Shown here piece after piece: positions 10,308 to 18,183 of a stretch of 64,000 nt of DNA (the first letter of the stretch is position 1; every line of letters begins with the position of its first letter). Both the position numbers and the translations under genes were made by a program. The notes below the pieces were generated by a model. That model did not search any database. It was not told the origin of the DNA and worked only from the letters and a program-made list of their open reading frames with translations. The DNA is from Mesorhizobium sp. LMG 17147 (GTDB lineage Bacteria; Pseudomonadota; Alphaproteobacteria; Rhizobiales; Rhizobiaceae), in contig NZ_JANCTC010000005.1 of NCBI RefSeq assembly GCF_024297145.1, positions 248,001-312,000 of the forward strand. The letters run 5' to 3'.

Positions 10308-10840
10308 CCCGGCGCATCGACAGGCTGAGCGAGGACGACCGGGTGCTGTGGAACCTGGTGGCGCGCACGGCAAAACCGCTGAAGGGCAGAACCGCCGTCG
10401 AAATTCCACACGTTGGGCCGGAGATCGACGAGACCAGGCAGGCGCCGCCGCCGGCACAGGGCGCGGGCAATCCTGCCGCGGCCGCAAAGCCGAAGGCGCA
10501 GCATGTCTCCCACGCACTCGACGAACCGACGCTGGACAAGCTGTCGAAGGGCCGGCTGCCGATCGAGGGCCGCGTCGACCTGCATGGCCTGACCCAGGAC
10601 CAAGCCTATTCGCTGTTGTTTTCCTTCCTGTGCCGAGCGCATGCCGGCGGCATCCGCTACGTCCTGGTGATCACCGGCAAGGGCTCTTCGTCGGGCGGTG
10701 ATGGCGTCTTGCGGCGCGCCGTGCCCTCATGGCTGTCGACACCCGCTTTCCGGCCCCTCGTCTCCAGCCACGACCATGCCGCCCGCAAACATGGCGGCTC
10801 GGGTGCGCTCTATGTCCGCTTGCGGCGGGCACGCTCATGA
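10304..10840 (+). CDS. Smr/MutS2-domain protein
   Basis: 178 aa with a C-terminal Smr domain, a DNA/RNA-nicking fold. The hallmark VDLHGLTQDQA is near residue 91 and VLVITGKGSSSGGDGVLRRAVP near 122. The C-terminus GGSGALYVRLRR completes the fold. The N-terminal 80 residues are a polar, proline-rich linker without recognised domain. It overlaps mltA by four bases. Downstream, three tiny ORFs connect its stop to the next regulator by start-stop overlaps. Family members are annotated as DNA endonuclease SmrA/SmrB; ribosome-linked mRNA cleavage is known for E. coli SmrB, but which role applies here is open. Confidence 0.92.
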   Translation: MTRRIDRLSEDDRVLWNLVARTAKPLKGRTAVEIPHVGPEIDETRQAPPPAQGAGNPAAAAKPKAQHVSHALDEPTLDKLSKGRLPIEGRVDLHGLTQDQAYSLLFSFLCRAHAGGIRYVLVITGKGSSSGGDGVLRRAVPSWLSTPAFRPLVSSHDHAARKHGGSGALYVRLRRARS

Positions 10841-10897
10841 GGGCATGCCGATGAGGGACGCACCTATGAGGATGCATCCATGAAGGTGCGCTTGTGA
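10837..10897 (+). other. Chain of three mini-ORFs linking smr to a HTH gene by ATGA/GTGA overlaps
   Basis: The smr stop overlaps an ATG at 10837 (MRACR, stop 10854). That stop overlaps an ATG at 10851 (MRDAPMRMHP, stop 10883). That stop overlaps an ATG at 10880 (MKVRL, stop 10897). That stop overlaps the GTG at 10894 of the HTH gene. Every junction is a four-base start-stop overlap, so a ribosome finishing smr could reinitiate four times in succession. Confidence 0.6.
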
Positions 10898-11262
10898 CCC
10901 CGTTCGGCGAAAAGCTTCGCGTGCTGCGAAACGAGCGCGGCGTCAGCCAGAAGGACATGGCCAAGGCCATCGGCGTCAGCGCAGCCTATCTCTCGGCGCT
11001 GGAACACGGCCGCCGCGGTGCGCCGAGCTGGACGCTGATCCAGAAGATCATCGGCTACTTCAACATCATTTGGGACGATGCCGAGGAACTGGCGCGGCTG
11101 GCCGAAACCTCGCATCCGCGCGTCAAGCTCGACACGTCGGGCCTTAGCCCGGCGTCGACCGAGCTTGCCAATCTCCTGGCCGACAACATTGAAAAGCTCG
11201 ACGAAGCCGAGCTTCGCCGCATCATTGCGTCGATCCGCGCCGCGCTGGCACGGCCGAAATGA
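10894..11262 (+). CDS. Cro/C1-type helix-turn-helix regulator
   Basis: 122 aa, start GTG. Residues 4-60 form an XRE helix-turn-helix (FGEKLRVLRNERGVSQKDMAKAIGVSAAYLSALEHGRRG). The C-terminal half carries a helical segment LSPASTELANLLADNIEKLDEAELRRI that may dimerise. No upstream in-frame start exists before a stop codon at 10867, so the GTG overlapping the preceding mini-ORF stop is the only good choice. It has no ribosome site of its own, which supports translational coupling to smr. Target genes are unknown. Confidence 0.88.
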   Translation: MTPFGEKLRVLRNERGVSQKDMAKAIGVSAAYLSALEHGRRGAPSWTLIQKIIGYFNIIWDDAEELARLAETSHPRVKLDTSGLSPASTELANLLADNIEKLDEAELRRIIASIRAALARPK

Positions 11263-11271
11263 GCTGCCTTG

Positions 11272-11889
11272 TTACTGGACCGAGCCGACCAGAACCTGCT
11301 GGCCGCCGCGGATGGAGACCCAGCGGCCGGTATTGTCGATCGCCTGCCGCTTGAGGAAACGATAGCCGGTCTGGTCCCAGGAACGGACCTGGTCGGTCAG
11401 ATTGTCAAGGATGTAGTCGCCCTTGTCGGTGCGCACCGTCAGCACGGCGTGGCCTTCGCCATCCGGCTTGCGCACGACGGTCATCAGCAGATCGGCAAAC
11501 GAGACGCCCAGCCGGTTCAGCTCACGGCGCTTTTCCAGGACATAGTCCTCGCAATCGCCAACGCCCTTGTCGGGATAGGCCCAGACCTCATCCTTGCCGT
11601 AGATGTCGAAGTCGCTCTCCGGCTTGACGGCGGCGTTGACCTTTGCCGTGACGCTGAGCAGCTTGCGCCACAGCGAGCCGGTCAGGCTGGCGGGCGACAG
11701 ATCCTTCGGGCGGATCGAGCATTCGGAGGCGTAGCTCTTGCAGAAATCATAATGGCCGATCGGCTGTGAGGTCGGGCCACCTGTTATCATCGGGCCGGCC
11801 GCCGAGGCCGAACTGGCCCAACCTGCCGCCACAGTAAGTCCGGCCAGCGCGCACAGGCGCAGCGTTCTCGCCATTGGTGAGGAAATCAT
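11272..11889 (-). CDS. Bacterial transglutaminase-like cysteine protease (BTLCP), exported
   Basis: 205 aa with an N-terminal signal peptide (LRLCALAGLTVAAGWASSASA, cleavage near residue 31). The BTLCP fold follows, with a catalytic triad read as Cys in GVGDCEDYVLEKR (near residue 112), His in GEGHAVLTV (near 146) and Asp in YILDNLTDQV (near 161). Known relatives such as LapG are periplasmic proteases that release adhesins when c-di-GMP falls. This is a shorter proteobacterial subgroup whose substrate is not known. A consensus CtrA box lies 23-37 bp before the start, so cell-cycle control is likely. An alternative ATG is at 11874. Confidence 0.88.
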   Translation of the reverse strand: MISSPMARTLRLCALAGLTVAAGWASSASAAGPMITGGPTSQPIGHYDFCKSYASECSIRPKDLSPASLTGSLWRKLLSVTAKVNAAVKPESDFDIYGKDEVWAYPDKGVGDCEDYVLEKRRELNRLGVSFADLLMTVVRKPDGEGHAVLTVRTDKGDYILDNLTDQVRSWDQTGYRFLKRQAIDNTGRWVSIRGGQQVLVGSVQ

Positions 11890-11911
11890 TGTCCCCGCTT
11901 GTCCCTTGTTA

Positions 11912-11926
11912 TTAACGAAACGTTAA
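11912..11926. promoter_or_regulatory. CtrA-type box upstream of the BTLCP gene
   Basis: TTAA-N7-TTAA (TTAACGAAACGTTAA), an exact match to the alphaproteobacterial CtrA consensus and also a palindrome. Its location just ahead of the BTLCP start suggests direct cell-cycle control; binding is inferred. Confidence 0.6.
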
Positions 11927-12101
11927 GGGGTATTTACAGTCCGTGTCAATTATGAGGATGGCTTGATTTTTGCGGCATGGTTACCTGCGTGGCGCCAACG
12001 CGACTATTGTGCAACAGGTCGACCGGCCGCACGGCCCCGCCAACCGATGATTTTGGCATTGACCGACCTGATGCGGATTGACGGGCATCATCACTGGTCG
12101 C

Positions 12102-13379
12102 CTATTTCTTGCCGGTTCTGACCAGCTTGGGCTTCACCGCAACACGGTTCTGACGGCCGTAGCTGGTGATGAAGTCGACGATGCGCGGCACGATTTCGGA
12201 GCGGAAGCGCGAGCCGTTGAACACACCATAATGGCCGACCGCCGGCTGCATGTAATGGGCGTGCCTGTCGGCCGGGATGTTGATGCACAGGTCGTGCGCG
12301 GCCTTGGTCTGGCCGAGGCCGGAGATGTCGTCGTTCTCGCCCTCGACCGTGAACAGGGCGACATTGCGGATCGCCGAAGGGTCGACCGCCACGCCGCGAT
12401 GCGTCATCGTGCCCTTGGGCAAGGCCTGGCGGACAAACACGGTGTCGACGGTCTGCAGGTAGAATTCCGCCGTCAGATCCATCACCGCCAGATATTCGTC
12501 GTAGAACTCGCGGTGCTTCTCGGCATTGTCACCGTCATGCTTCACCAGATGCATGAAGAAGTCCTTGTGGGCGGTGATGTGGCGGTCGAGGTTCATGCTC
12601 ATGAAACCCGAAAGCTGCAGGAAGCCGGGATAGACCTCACGGCCGAAGCCCGGCACCGGCCAGGGCGCGCGCATGATGACGTTGTCGCGGAACCAGTCGA
12701 TGCCCTTTTCCTGCGCCAGCAGATTGACCGCCGTCGGATTGCGGCGCGTGTCGATCGGCCCGCCCATCAGCGTCATCGTCGAGGGCACGAACGGATCACC
12801 CTTGGCTTCCATCAGTGCCGCCGCCGCCAGCACCGGCACCGAAGGCTGGCACACCGCCATCACATGGGTGTCGGGGCCCAGCGCATGCAGCATGTCGACG
12901 ATGTAGTCGATGTAGTCGTCAAGATCGAAGCTGCCGTCGGCCAGCGGCACCATGCGGGCATCGACCCAGTCGGTGATATGCACGTCGGCATAGGGCAGCA
13001 TCGCCTCCACCGTGCCGCGCAGCAGCGTCGCGTAGTGGCCCGACATCGGCGCGACGATCAACAGCTTCGGGTCCGGCCGGCGCCCGGCAGGAACCGCCCG
13101 CTCGAAACGAACCAGGTTGCAGAACGGCCGCGACCAGACCGTACGTTCGCTTACCTCGACGTTTTTCCAGTCGACCACGGTCTTGGTCAGGCCGAATTGC
13201 GGCTTGCCGTAGCGGCGCGTCGTGCGCTCGAACAGTTCGGCCGTTGCCGCAACCGAGCGGCCCCAGGACGTGTGTGAGACCGGATTGAGCGGATTGGAGT
13301 AGAACAGGCGCACCGCATCGGCATAGAGGCGCGCCGGCTGCAAGGCGGCGTGGTTCAGTTCGTAGAGCTGGTAGAACAT
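12102..13379 (-). CDS. phaZ: Intracellular polyhydroxyalkanoate depolymerase
   Basis: Hydrolyses stored poly-3-hydroxybutyrate granules. 425 aa, cytoplasmic, no signal peptide. The N-terminal MFYQLYELNHAALQPARLYAD is characteristic of the intracellular (PhaZ1-like) group. The alpha/beta-hydrolase core follows with a Cys nucleophile in AVCQPSVPVLAAA (near residue 176), which replaces the usual lipase-box Ser. GENDDISG near 338 provides the acid, and the catalytic His is in VGHYGVFNG near 393. PHB is the standard carbon reserve of rhizobia. Monocistronic, divergent from nothing obvious. Confidence 0.94.
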   Translation of the reverse strand: MFYQLYELNHAALQPARLYADAVRLFYSNPLNPVSHTSWGRSVAATAELFERTTRRYGKPQFGLTKTVVDWKNVEVSERTVWSRPFCNLVRFERAVPAGRRPDPKLLIVAPMSGHYATLLRGTVEAMLPYADVHITDWVDARMVPLADGSFDLDDYIDYIVDMLHALGPDTHVMAVCQPSVPVLAAAALMEAKGDPFVPSTMTLMGGPIDTRRNPTAVNLLAQEKGIDWFRDNVIMRAPWPVPGFGREVYPGFLQLSGFMSMNLDRHITAHKDFFMHLVKHDGDNAEKHREFYDEYLAVMDLTAEFYLQTVDTVFVRQALPKGTMTHRGVAVDPSAIRNVALFTVEGENDDISGLGQTKAAHDLCINIPADRHAHYMQPAVGHYGVFNGSRFRSEIVPRIVDFITSYGRQNRVAVKPKLVRTGKK

Positions 13380-13639
13380 CGAGAACCCCGCTGCCGACTG
13401 CGATCGAAGGGCCGACGAGCAGCGCCGAGCCTTGAATGCTTTGCGGGGAAGTTAGCAACAATCTGCTGCGATGCAATACGTCAACTTGCGTGATTTATGC
13501 TCGTTCTTTCGTCCAAGGCATTGAGAATCCGCCTGGAAGGGCAACAGCCGGCTCAATGTGCGCCTGCGAAGGCGAGGCAAAGAGCACGGCTATTGGGGAC
13601 AATCGTTGGAGGCGGTGTCCGGCCGTGGCGGCCTTACCG

Positions 13640-13999
13640 TTAGACCCGTGCCATGCAGACAGCGGTATGGCCCGAGCTGATGAAGCCAAGCTGACTGGCT
13701 GCGCCCTTCGACAGATCGAGCATCCGGCCCCTGATAAAGGGGCCGCGGTCGTTGATGCGCACGACGACGCTGCGCCCATTGTTGCGATTGGTCACCTTCA
13801 GCTTGGTGCCGAACGGCAGGCTGCGATGCGCTGCGGTCAGCGCCGACGGGTTCATGCGTTCGCCGGAAGCGGTTCTGGAATGCAGTGAGTACCAGGAGGC
13901 ACGGCCGCACTGAGCGGCGGCGTTGGTGGCGGATGCGCCGACCGTCAGGCCGGCCGCAATCGTGGCCGCGACGAGCGCGGCCTGATAGCTTTTCTTCAT
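13640..13999 (-). CDS. RlpA-like septal ring lytic transglycosylase family protein
   Basis: 119 aa from [13 protein letters not shown]. Signal peptide to about residue 28 (ending GASATNAAA), then a double-psi beta-barrel with [19 protein letters not shown] and [17 protein letters not shown], the RlpA core containing the Asp and Glu/His region linked to glycan cleavage. No C-terminal SPOR domain, so it is a minimal DPBB version and septal targeting is uncertain. The frame is open 22 codons further upstream, but the chosen Met gives a clean export signal. Confidence 0.88.
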   Translation of the reverse strand: MKKSYQAALVAATIAAGLTVGASATNAAAQCGRASWYSLHSRTASGERMNPSALTAAHRSLPFGTKLKVTNRNNGRSVVVRINDRGPFIRGRMLDLSKGAASQLGFISSGHTAVCMARV

Positions 14000-14302
14000 G
14001 CTTGGGGTTAGCTCCGTTGACAGACCCAAGCCGTTAGGTGCCGAACAAGGCAGCAAATGCGGCAATGATCTGTCGGTTCCATGGCAATGTTACACGTTTG
14101 GAGTCGGCGCGAAACAATTTGTCAGAGACTTTCCGCAGCGAGGCGCAGCTTCTTTGATGATGTCTGCGCCGATCTCCGGGCGTCTTGCACAAGATCAGAG
14201 ATTAGCATCCAAGTAGAAGTTGGTGTAATCGAGCGGCCTCTTTTCGCTGTTCCATTCCGGCTGGAACGCGGTTGATGATCGACTTGGAACGGAGTTCTAG
14301 CG
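14000..14302. other. Spacer with no recognised gene
   Basis: About 300 bp between the divergent rlpA-like gene and a small membrane protein gene. It must hold the promoters of both. No conserved ORF, RNA gene or strong palindrome was recognised. Confidence 0.5.
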
Positions 14303-14488
14303 ATGAGATTGATCAAAAATCTGCTGGCCTTGATCGTGCTCGCAATCGGCGTGCTGTGGACGTTGCAAGGCATCGGCTTCATCCGCGGCAGCTTCATGAC
14401 CGGCCAGTCGCAATGGCTCTATGTCGGCATCGTCACTGCGCTGGTCGGCTTGGCCGGCCTGGCCTGGGCGAACCGTTCACGCGTTTGA
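14303..14488 (+). CDS. Small two-helix membrane protein, unknown function
   Basis: 61 aa with two hydrophobic helices, about residues 5-24 (NLLALIVLAIGVLWTLQGIG) and 38-56, and a short charged end. A GGAG lies about ten bases before the ATG. The arrangement MRLIKNLLAL...GFIRGSFMTGQ...WLYVG is seen in small conserved proteobacterial membrane proteins, but I cannot name a function. It stands alone, convergent with the ABC transporter operon. Confidence 0.7.
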   Translation: MRLIKNLLALIVLAIGVLWTLQGIGFIRGSFMTGQSQWLYVGIVTALVGLAGLAWANRSRV

Positions 14489-14549
14489 GCAGGGCGTCGA
14501 TGCTCAGGCTCCCGCCAGAGCAGCGCACAGCGTACCCGTGGCGGCCGGG

Positions 14550-14732
14550 TCACCGCGACCAGTATTGCCAGCCCCAGTAGAAACTTTCGTCGCGCGGCGG
14601 CAGGCGGTTGCGCTCCGCGTCCAGATGCACCGGCGTTTTGCGTTCGCCGTCAGGCGGCTGTTTGTCCCCGGCCTTGATCAGGCGGAGCCAATGGCCGAAA
14701 TGCGCAAACAGTACAGCGATGGAATGGGGCAT
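14550..14732 (-). CDS. Small protein downstream of tauC, unknown
   Basis: 60 aa (begins MPHSIAVLFAHFGHWLRLIK, ends WGWQYWSR). The ATG lies six bases after the tauC stop, so it would be the last gene of the tauABC operon. A hydrophobic start is followed by a polar, charged middle. No domain recognised. The tight spacing is the main support; it could be fortuitous. Confidence 0.45.
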   Translation of the reverse strand: MPHSIAVLFAHFGHWLRLIKAGDKQPPDGERKTPVHLDAERNRLPPRDESFYWGWQYWSR

Positions 14733-14738
14733 TGTCGG

Positions 14739-15605
14739 TCACTCCCGCCCTGCCCACGGGACGAGCACCCGCTCGATCCTGCGGATGATGAATTCGAGCA
14801 CGAAGGCAATGGCCGCGATCACCAGTATGCCCATCACCACCACGTCGGTGACGAGGAACTGGGCAGCGGACTGGATCATGAAACCGAGCCCGCGCGTCGC
14901 GGCCACCAGCTCGGCGGCGACCAGCGTCGACCAACCGGCGCCAAGCGCGATGCGCAGACCGGTCAGGATCGAGGGCAGCGCGCTGGGCAGGGTGACGTGC
15001 CTGATCACTTGGCGCTGCGTGGCGCCAAGCGAACGCGCTGCATTGATGCGTTCCTGCGAGACGCCGCGAACACCCGATGCCGTCGACAGCGCAACCGGTG
15101 CCAGCATGGCAACGGCAATCACCAGGATCTTGGACGGCTCGCCAATGCCGAACCAGATAATGATCAGCGGCAGATAGGCGAGCGGCGGGATCGGCCGCAG
15201 GAATTCGAGCAGCGGATCGAAGAGGCCACGCCCGATCGTGCTTACGCCGATCGCCAGCCCGATGGGAACGCCGACGACGATGGCGACGATCAGCGCTGCA
15301 AACACGCGCCACAGGCTGGCGGCGATATGCTGGAGCAGCTTCGCGTCGACAAAGCCGTCACGGGCGACGACGACAAATTTGTTCCAGACTGCCACAGGCG
15401 ACGGCAGGAAAACCGGCGACACCAATTGCAGGCGGGCCGATACCGTCCACACTGCCAGCACCATCAGAATGGTGATCGCGCTAACCACGCGGGCCGAAAC
15501 GCGGCTGCGTCTCGGCAGCGGCCGCGACCATGGCACCGACAGCGCGTCGGCTCCGTCGTCGACCTTGGAGCGCCGCGGCCGCTCGGTATAGGAGGTAACG
15601 GTCAT
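14739..15605 (-). CDS. tauC: Taurine/sulfonate-type ABC transporter permease
   Basis: Inner-membrane permease of an importer in the taurine/sulfonate/nitrate family. 288 aa with about six transmembrane helices beginning near residue 45 (AITILMVLAVWTVSA). The cytoplasmic EAA-type loop INAARSLGATQRQVIRHVTLP near residue 197 contacts the ATPase. The ATG overlaps the stop of the ATPase gene (ATGA). The open frame continues upstream inside tauB, but only this start gives the family N-terminus. Substrate is inferred from the neighbouring binding protein and the sulfur genes beyond. Confidence 0.9.
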   Translation of the reverse strand: MTVTSYTERPRRSKVDDGADALSVPWSRPLPRRSRVSARVVSAITILMVLAVWTVSARLQLVSPVFLPSPVAVWNKFVVVARDGFVDAKLLQHIAASLWRVFAALIVAIVVGVPIGLAIGVSTIGRGLFDPLLEFLRPIPPLAYLPLIIIWFGIGEPSKILVIAVAMLAPVALSTASGVRGVSQERINAARSLGATQRQVIRHVTLPSALPSILTGLRIALGAGWSTLVAAELVAATRGLGFMIQSAAQFLVTDVVVMGILVIAAIAFVLEFIIRRIERVLVPWAGRE

Positions 15606-16375
15606 GCTGCCTCCCCTTCGAAGATCGCGTCGGTCAGCTCGCCGCGCGCCGCGGCGAAGGCGGGATCGGCCTTGATGCTGCGAATGGCCTCGCCGGCTGC
15701 ATAGCGCCGGCTGAAACCGGCCTCGAAACTCCGCACCACCCGGCCAGGGCCGGGAGCGAGCACAATGATGCGGGTGGCGAGCACCAGCGCTTCGTCGATG
15801 CCGTGCGTGACCATCAGCACGCCGACCTGGCTTGCCGTCCACAGATCGAGCAGCGTTGTCTGCATGCGTTCGCGTGTCAGCGCATCGAGTGCGCCCAGCG
15901 GTTCGTCGAGCAGCAGGAATTGCGGCTCGGCTGCCAGCGCCCTGGCCAGGCCGACGCGCTGGCGCATGCCGCCGGAAAGCTCCCAGATGCGCTTGTCGCC
16001 GGCGCCGTCGAGCTTCACCAGCGCCAGAAGGTCGTCGGCAGTCCGCGCCCGTTCGGCGGCCCCGACACCGCGCAGCCTGAGAGCAAAGGCGACATTTTCC
16101 CGCGCGGTCAGCCACGGAAACAATGCGTCGTTCTGGAACACGACGGCGCGGTCCGAGCCCGGCGCCGTGATCGGCCTGCCGCCAATCGTGGCGCGTCCGC
16201 GCACAGGCTGGACCAGGCCCGCGGCGACGTTGAGCAACGAGGTCTTGCCGCAGCCGGAACGGCCGACCAGGACAACGAAGTCGTCCTTAGCGATGTCAAT
16301 CGACACGCGTTCGACGGCCGGCGCCGGCTGGCCGTCATAGTGAACCGAGACTTGGTCGAGCACGAGATGCGTCAT
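15602..16375 (-). CDS. tauB: Taurine/sulfonate-type ABC transporter ATP-binding protein
   Basis: 257-aa ABC ATPase driving sulfonate uptake. Walker A GRSGCGKTS is near residue 38, the Q-loop in FQNDALFPWLT, the signature LSGGMRQRVGLARAL near 130, Walker B FLLLDEPLGALDAL near 152, and the switch His in VTHGIDEA near 188. The FPWLT block after the Q-loop is typical of the TauB/SsuB group. It lies between tauA and tauC and overlaps tauC. A strong hairpin lies between it and tauA. Confidence 0.92.
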   Translation of the reverse strand: MTHLVLDQVSVHYDGQPAPAVERVSIDIAKDDFVVLVGRSGCGKTSLLNVAAGLVQPVRGRATIGGRPITAPGSDRAVVFQNDALFPWLTARENVAFALRLRGVGAAERARTADDLLALVKLDGAGDKRIWELSGGMRQRVGLARALAAEPQFLLLDEPLGALDALTRERMQTTLLDLWTASQVGVLMVTHGIDEALVLATRIIVLAPGPGRVVRSFEAGFSRRYAAGEAIRSIKADPAFAAARGELTDAIFEGEAA

Positions 16376-16400
16376 GTGGGGTCGCCGATATTCTGAACCT

Positions 16401-16443
16401 GCCTGCCCCGAAGCCGTTCCTCGTCAGCGGCTCCGGGGCAGGC
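16401..16443. other. Intercistronic hairpin between tauA and tauB
   Basis: GCCTGCCCCG (16401-16410) pairs with CGGGGCAGGC (16434-16443). The stem extends inward through AGCCG (16412-16416) and CGGCT (16428-16432), giving about 15 pairs with one mismatch and an 11-base loop. There is no T-run, so it is more likely an mRNA-stabilising or attenuating hairpin that raises binding-protein output than a terminator. Confidence 0.7.
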
Positions 16444-16486
16444 AACGCGCGTCAGGGAAGGGAGGACGCGCGGTATTGAGCCGCCG

Positions 16487-17500
16487 CTAATTCGAGGCCA
16501 GCGCCTCGCCGACATATTTCGACGACACGTATTTCGAATAATCCGGCAAGACGGCGTCAATCTTGCCCTGCTCCTTGAGGAAGGCCGATGTCGCCTCGAC
16601 CGCCTTGACCGTGCCGCCACCGAGGAACTTGTCCGAGGCCTGCTCCTCGAGCGTCGGGAAGACATAGCCTCTCAGCAGTTGCGGCACGTCTTCGAGCTTG
16701 GCCCCGGTGATCCTGGCGATCTTGGCCGCTTGCGGCGAGGACACCGACCATTGATCCGGCTTGGCCAGGAAGTCGGCATAGGCAGCGCCCGTCACTTTGA
16801 CGAAGTCGCGCACCGCCTCCGGGTTCCTTTCGGCGAAGTCGGTGCGCACGATCCAGGCGTCGAAGGTCGGCGCGCCCCAGGCTGCGACCTGCGAGGAATC
16901 CAGCACGACCTTGCCCGTCGTCTTGATCTGGCCGAGTGCCGGATCCCAGACATAGGCGGCGTCGATGTCGCCGCGCGCCCATGCCGCCGCGATCTCCGGT
17001 GGCCGCAGGTTGAGAATATCGACCGACTTCGGGTCGACACCCTCATGCTTCAGCGCGGCAAGCAGGCTGTAATGCGTCGTCGAAACGAAGGGCACCGCCA
17101 CCTTCTTGCCGGCAAGGTCGGCGGCCTTCTCGATGCCGGCGCCATTGCGGGCGACAAGGGCCTCGGATTCGCCGATCAGCCCGACAATGAAGATTGTCTG
17201 GATGGGAAGCTCGCGGCTCGCCGCCGCCGCCAGCGGGCTCGAGCCGACATAGCCGATGTCGACCGAACCGGAAGCGATGGCGGCGATCACGTCGGCGCCG
17301 GAATCGAATTTCCGCCAGTCGATTGCCGCCTTGGTCGCGCTCTCATAGGCGCCGTCGGCCTGCGGCACCTTCGAGGGTTCGACGACTGTCTGGTAGCCGA
17401 TAGTGATCTTGAGGTCCTGCGCATCGGCTGGGCCGAGAAAGACGGCACCTGCCAGAGCCGCCGAGGACAAGAGAACGATACGTCGCGAAATGGTGGACAT
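16487..17500 (-). CDS. tauA: Taurine/sulfonate ABC transporter periplasmic binding protein
   Basis: Captures taurine or related sulfonates in the periplasm. 337 aa from MSTISRRIVLLSS, with GGAG six bases upstream. Signal peptide to about residue 27 (GPADAQ). The mature part has ITIGYQTVVEPSKV, GSVDIGYVGSSPLAAA and LNLRPPEIAAAWARGDIDAAYVWDPAL, all typical of TauA. The frame stays open 16 codons upstream without export features. A palindrome (17551-17573) lies 50-73 bp upstream and could be its operator. First gene of tauA-tauB-tauC. Confidence 0.92.
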   Translation of the reverse strand: MSTISRRIVLLSSAALAGAVFLGPADAQDLKITIGYQTVVEPSKVPQADGAYESATKAAIDWRKFDSGADVIAAIASGSVDIGYVGSSPLAAAASRELPIQTIFIVGLIGESEALVARNGAGIEKAADLAGKKVAVPFVSTTHYSLLAALKHEGVDPKSVDILNLRPPEIAAAWARGDIDAAYVWDPALGQIKTTGKVVLDSSQVAAWGAPTFDAWIVRTDFAERNPEAVRDFVKVTGAAYADFLAKPDQWSVSSPQAAKIARITGAKLEDVPQLLRGYVFPTLEEQASDKFLGGGTVKAVEATSAFLKEQGKIDAVLPDYSKYVSSKYVGEALASN

Positions 17501-17550
17501 GAAAGGCTCCTTGGAAACGAGAAAACCGGGATTGCGTTTCATAGTCATCT

Positions 17551-17573
17551 AACTCTATCGTTCTTGTAGAGTT
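17551..17573. promoter_or_regulatory. Palindrome upstream of tauA (candidate operator)
   Basis: AACTCTA-N9-TAGAGTT, a perfect seven-base inverted repeat 50 bp before the tauA start. The spacing suits a dimeric regulator. The protein that binds is unknown; the neighbouring Rrf2 factor or a LysR-type CysB/Cbl-like factor are candidates. Confidence 0.5.
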
Positions 17574-18074
17574 AAATCCTTCCAATCGGCTCGGCCTTGT
17601 TAGAAAAAGTCGTCTGGCTAGGGCAGTTGCCCATTCGCACGCTTCTGGGTGATGGCCCGGGTTAGAACCAGCATCCTTGCCCGGGAACCCCTTCCACGCC
17701 GTCCATGCCCACAACAAGGATTTTCCCGTTTTCGCCCTGCATCGGCAAACCCGTGCTGTGAATAGCCAGGAAATTGGAAACAAGTTCCCTGTGTTCGCGG
17801 TTAAGTCTAGTATGCTTATCGACATTGAAGGATTGGAGAGGACGATGAGCGACGCCACCCTCCTTGTTGCCGTGCGCGGCATGCTTTGGCCTTCAAATTC
17901 AGGGGCAGAAGCTGCCGTCGGCATTCTCGCCGATCGGGACATTCCTGCCACCGGCCAGTTTGCCGGTGTGCCATTCGCGGCGGCTCCTGTGCTCGCAAGG
18001 GCACAAGCCCCGACCAGAATGGCCATTGCGGCTTGAAAACGAAGCAAAATCAACGTTTCTCGGCTTGTATATCA
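17574..18074. other. Spacer of about 500 bp, coding status unresolved
   Basis: Two short frames overlap here. A plus-strand one starts at 17845 (MSDATLLVAVRGMLW, 63 codons, preceded by GAGAGG). A minus-strand one beginning near 18026 opens with a signal-peptide-like MAILVGACALASTGAAANG. Neither resembles a known family, and third-position GC is ordinary in both, so I annotate neither as a gene. Confidence 0.4.
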
Positions 18075-18101
18075 TGTCACTAGAATTTATCTGTAGTGAC
18101 A
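18075..18101. promoter_or_regulatory. Palindrome upstream of the Rrf2 regulator (candidate autoregulatory operator)
   Basis: TGTCACTA-N11-TAGTGACA, a perfect eight-base inverted repeat with an AT-rich centre, 83 bp before the Rrf2 gene start. The size fits a dimeric winged-helix regulator, and autoregulation is common in the Rrf2 family. Confidence 0.6.
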
Positions 18102-18183
18102 GCTTGGACGCGGCGCGGAGGCACGCCAGGCGTTTCGCAACCGGTGGCCTTGCGCCATCGCATGACAGAGAAACGTTCGGGTT

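Noticed and set aside
12078..13277. Long open frame on the plus strand opposite phaZ
   Set aside because: Antisense shadow of a clear PHB depolymerase gene; the translation is His/Arg-rich and resembles nothing. Similar long shadow frames at 1072-2085, 14421-15704, 25403-26788 and 31872-33470 were dismissed for the same reason.
17677..18036. Plus-strand frame of 119 codons and an overlapping minus-strand frame with a signal-peptide-like start
   Set aside because: Both compete for the same DNA, neither has family resemblance, and codon third positions do not decide. Recorded as unresolved spacer rather than a gene.
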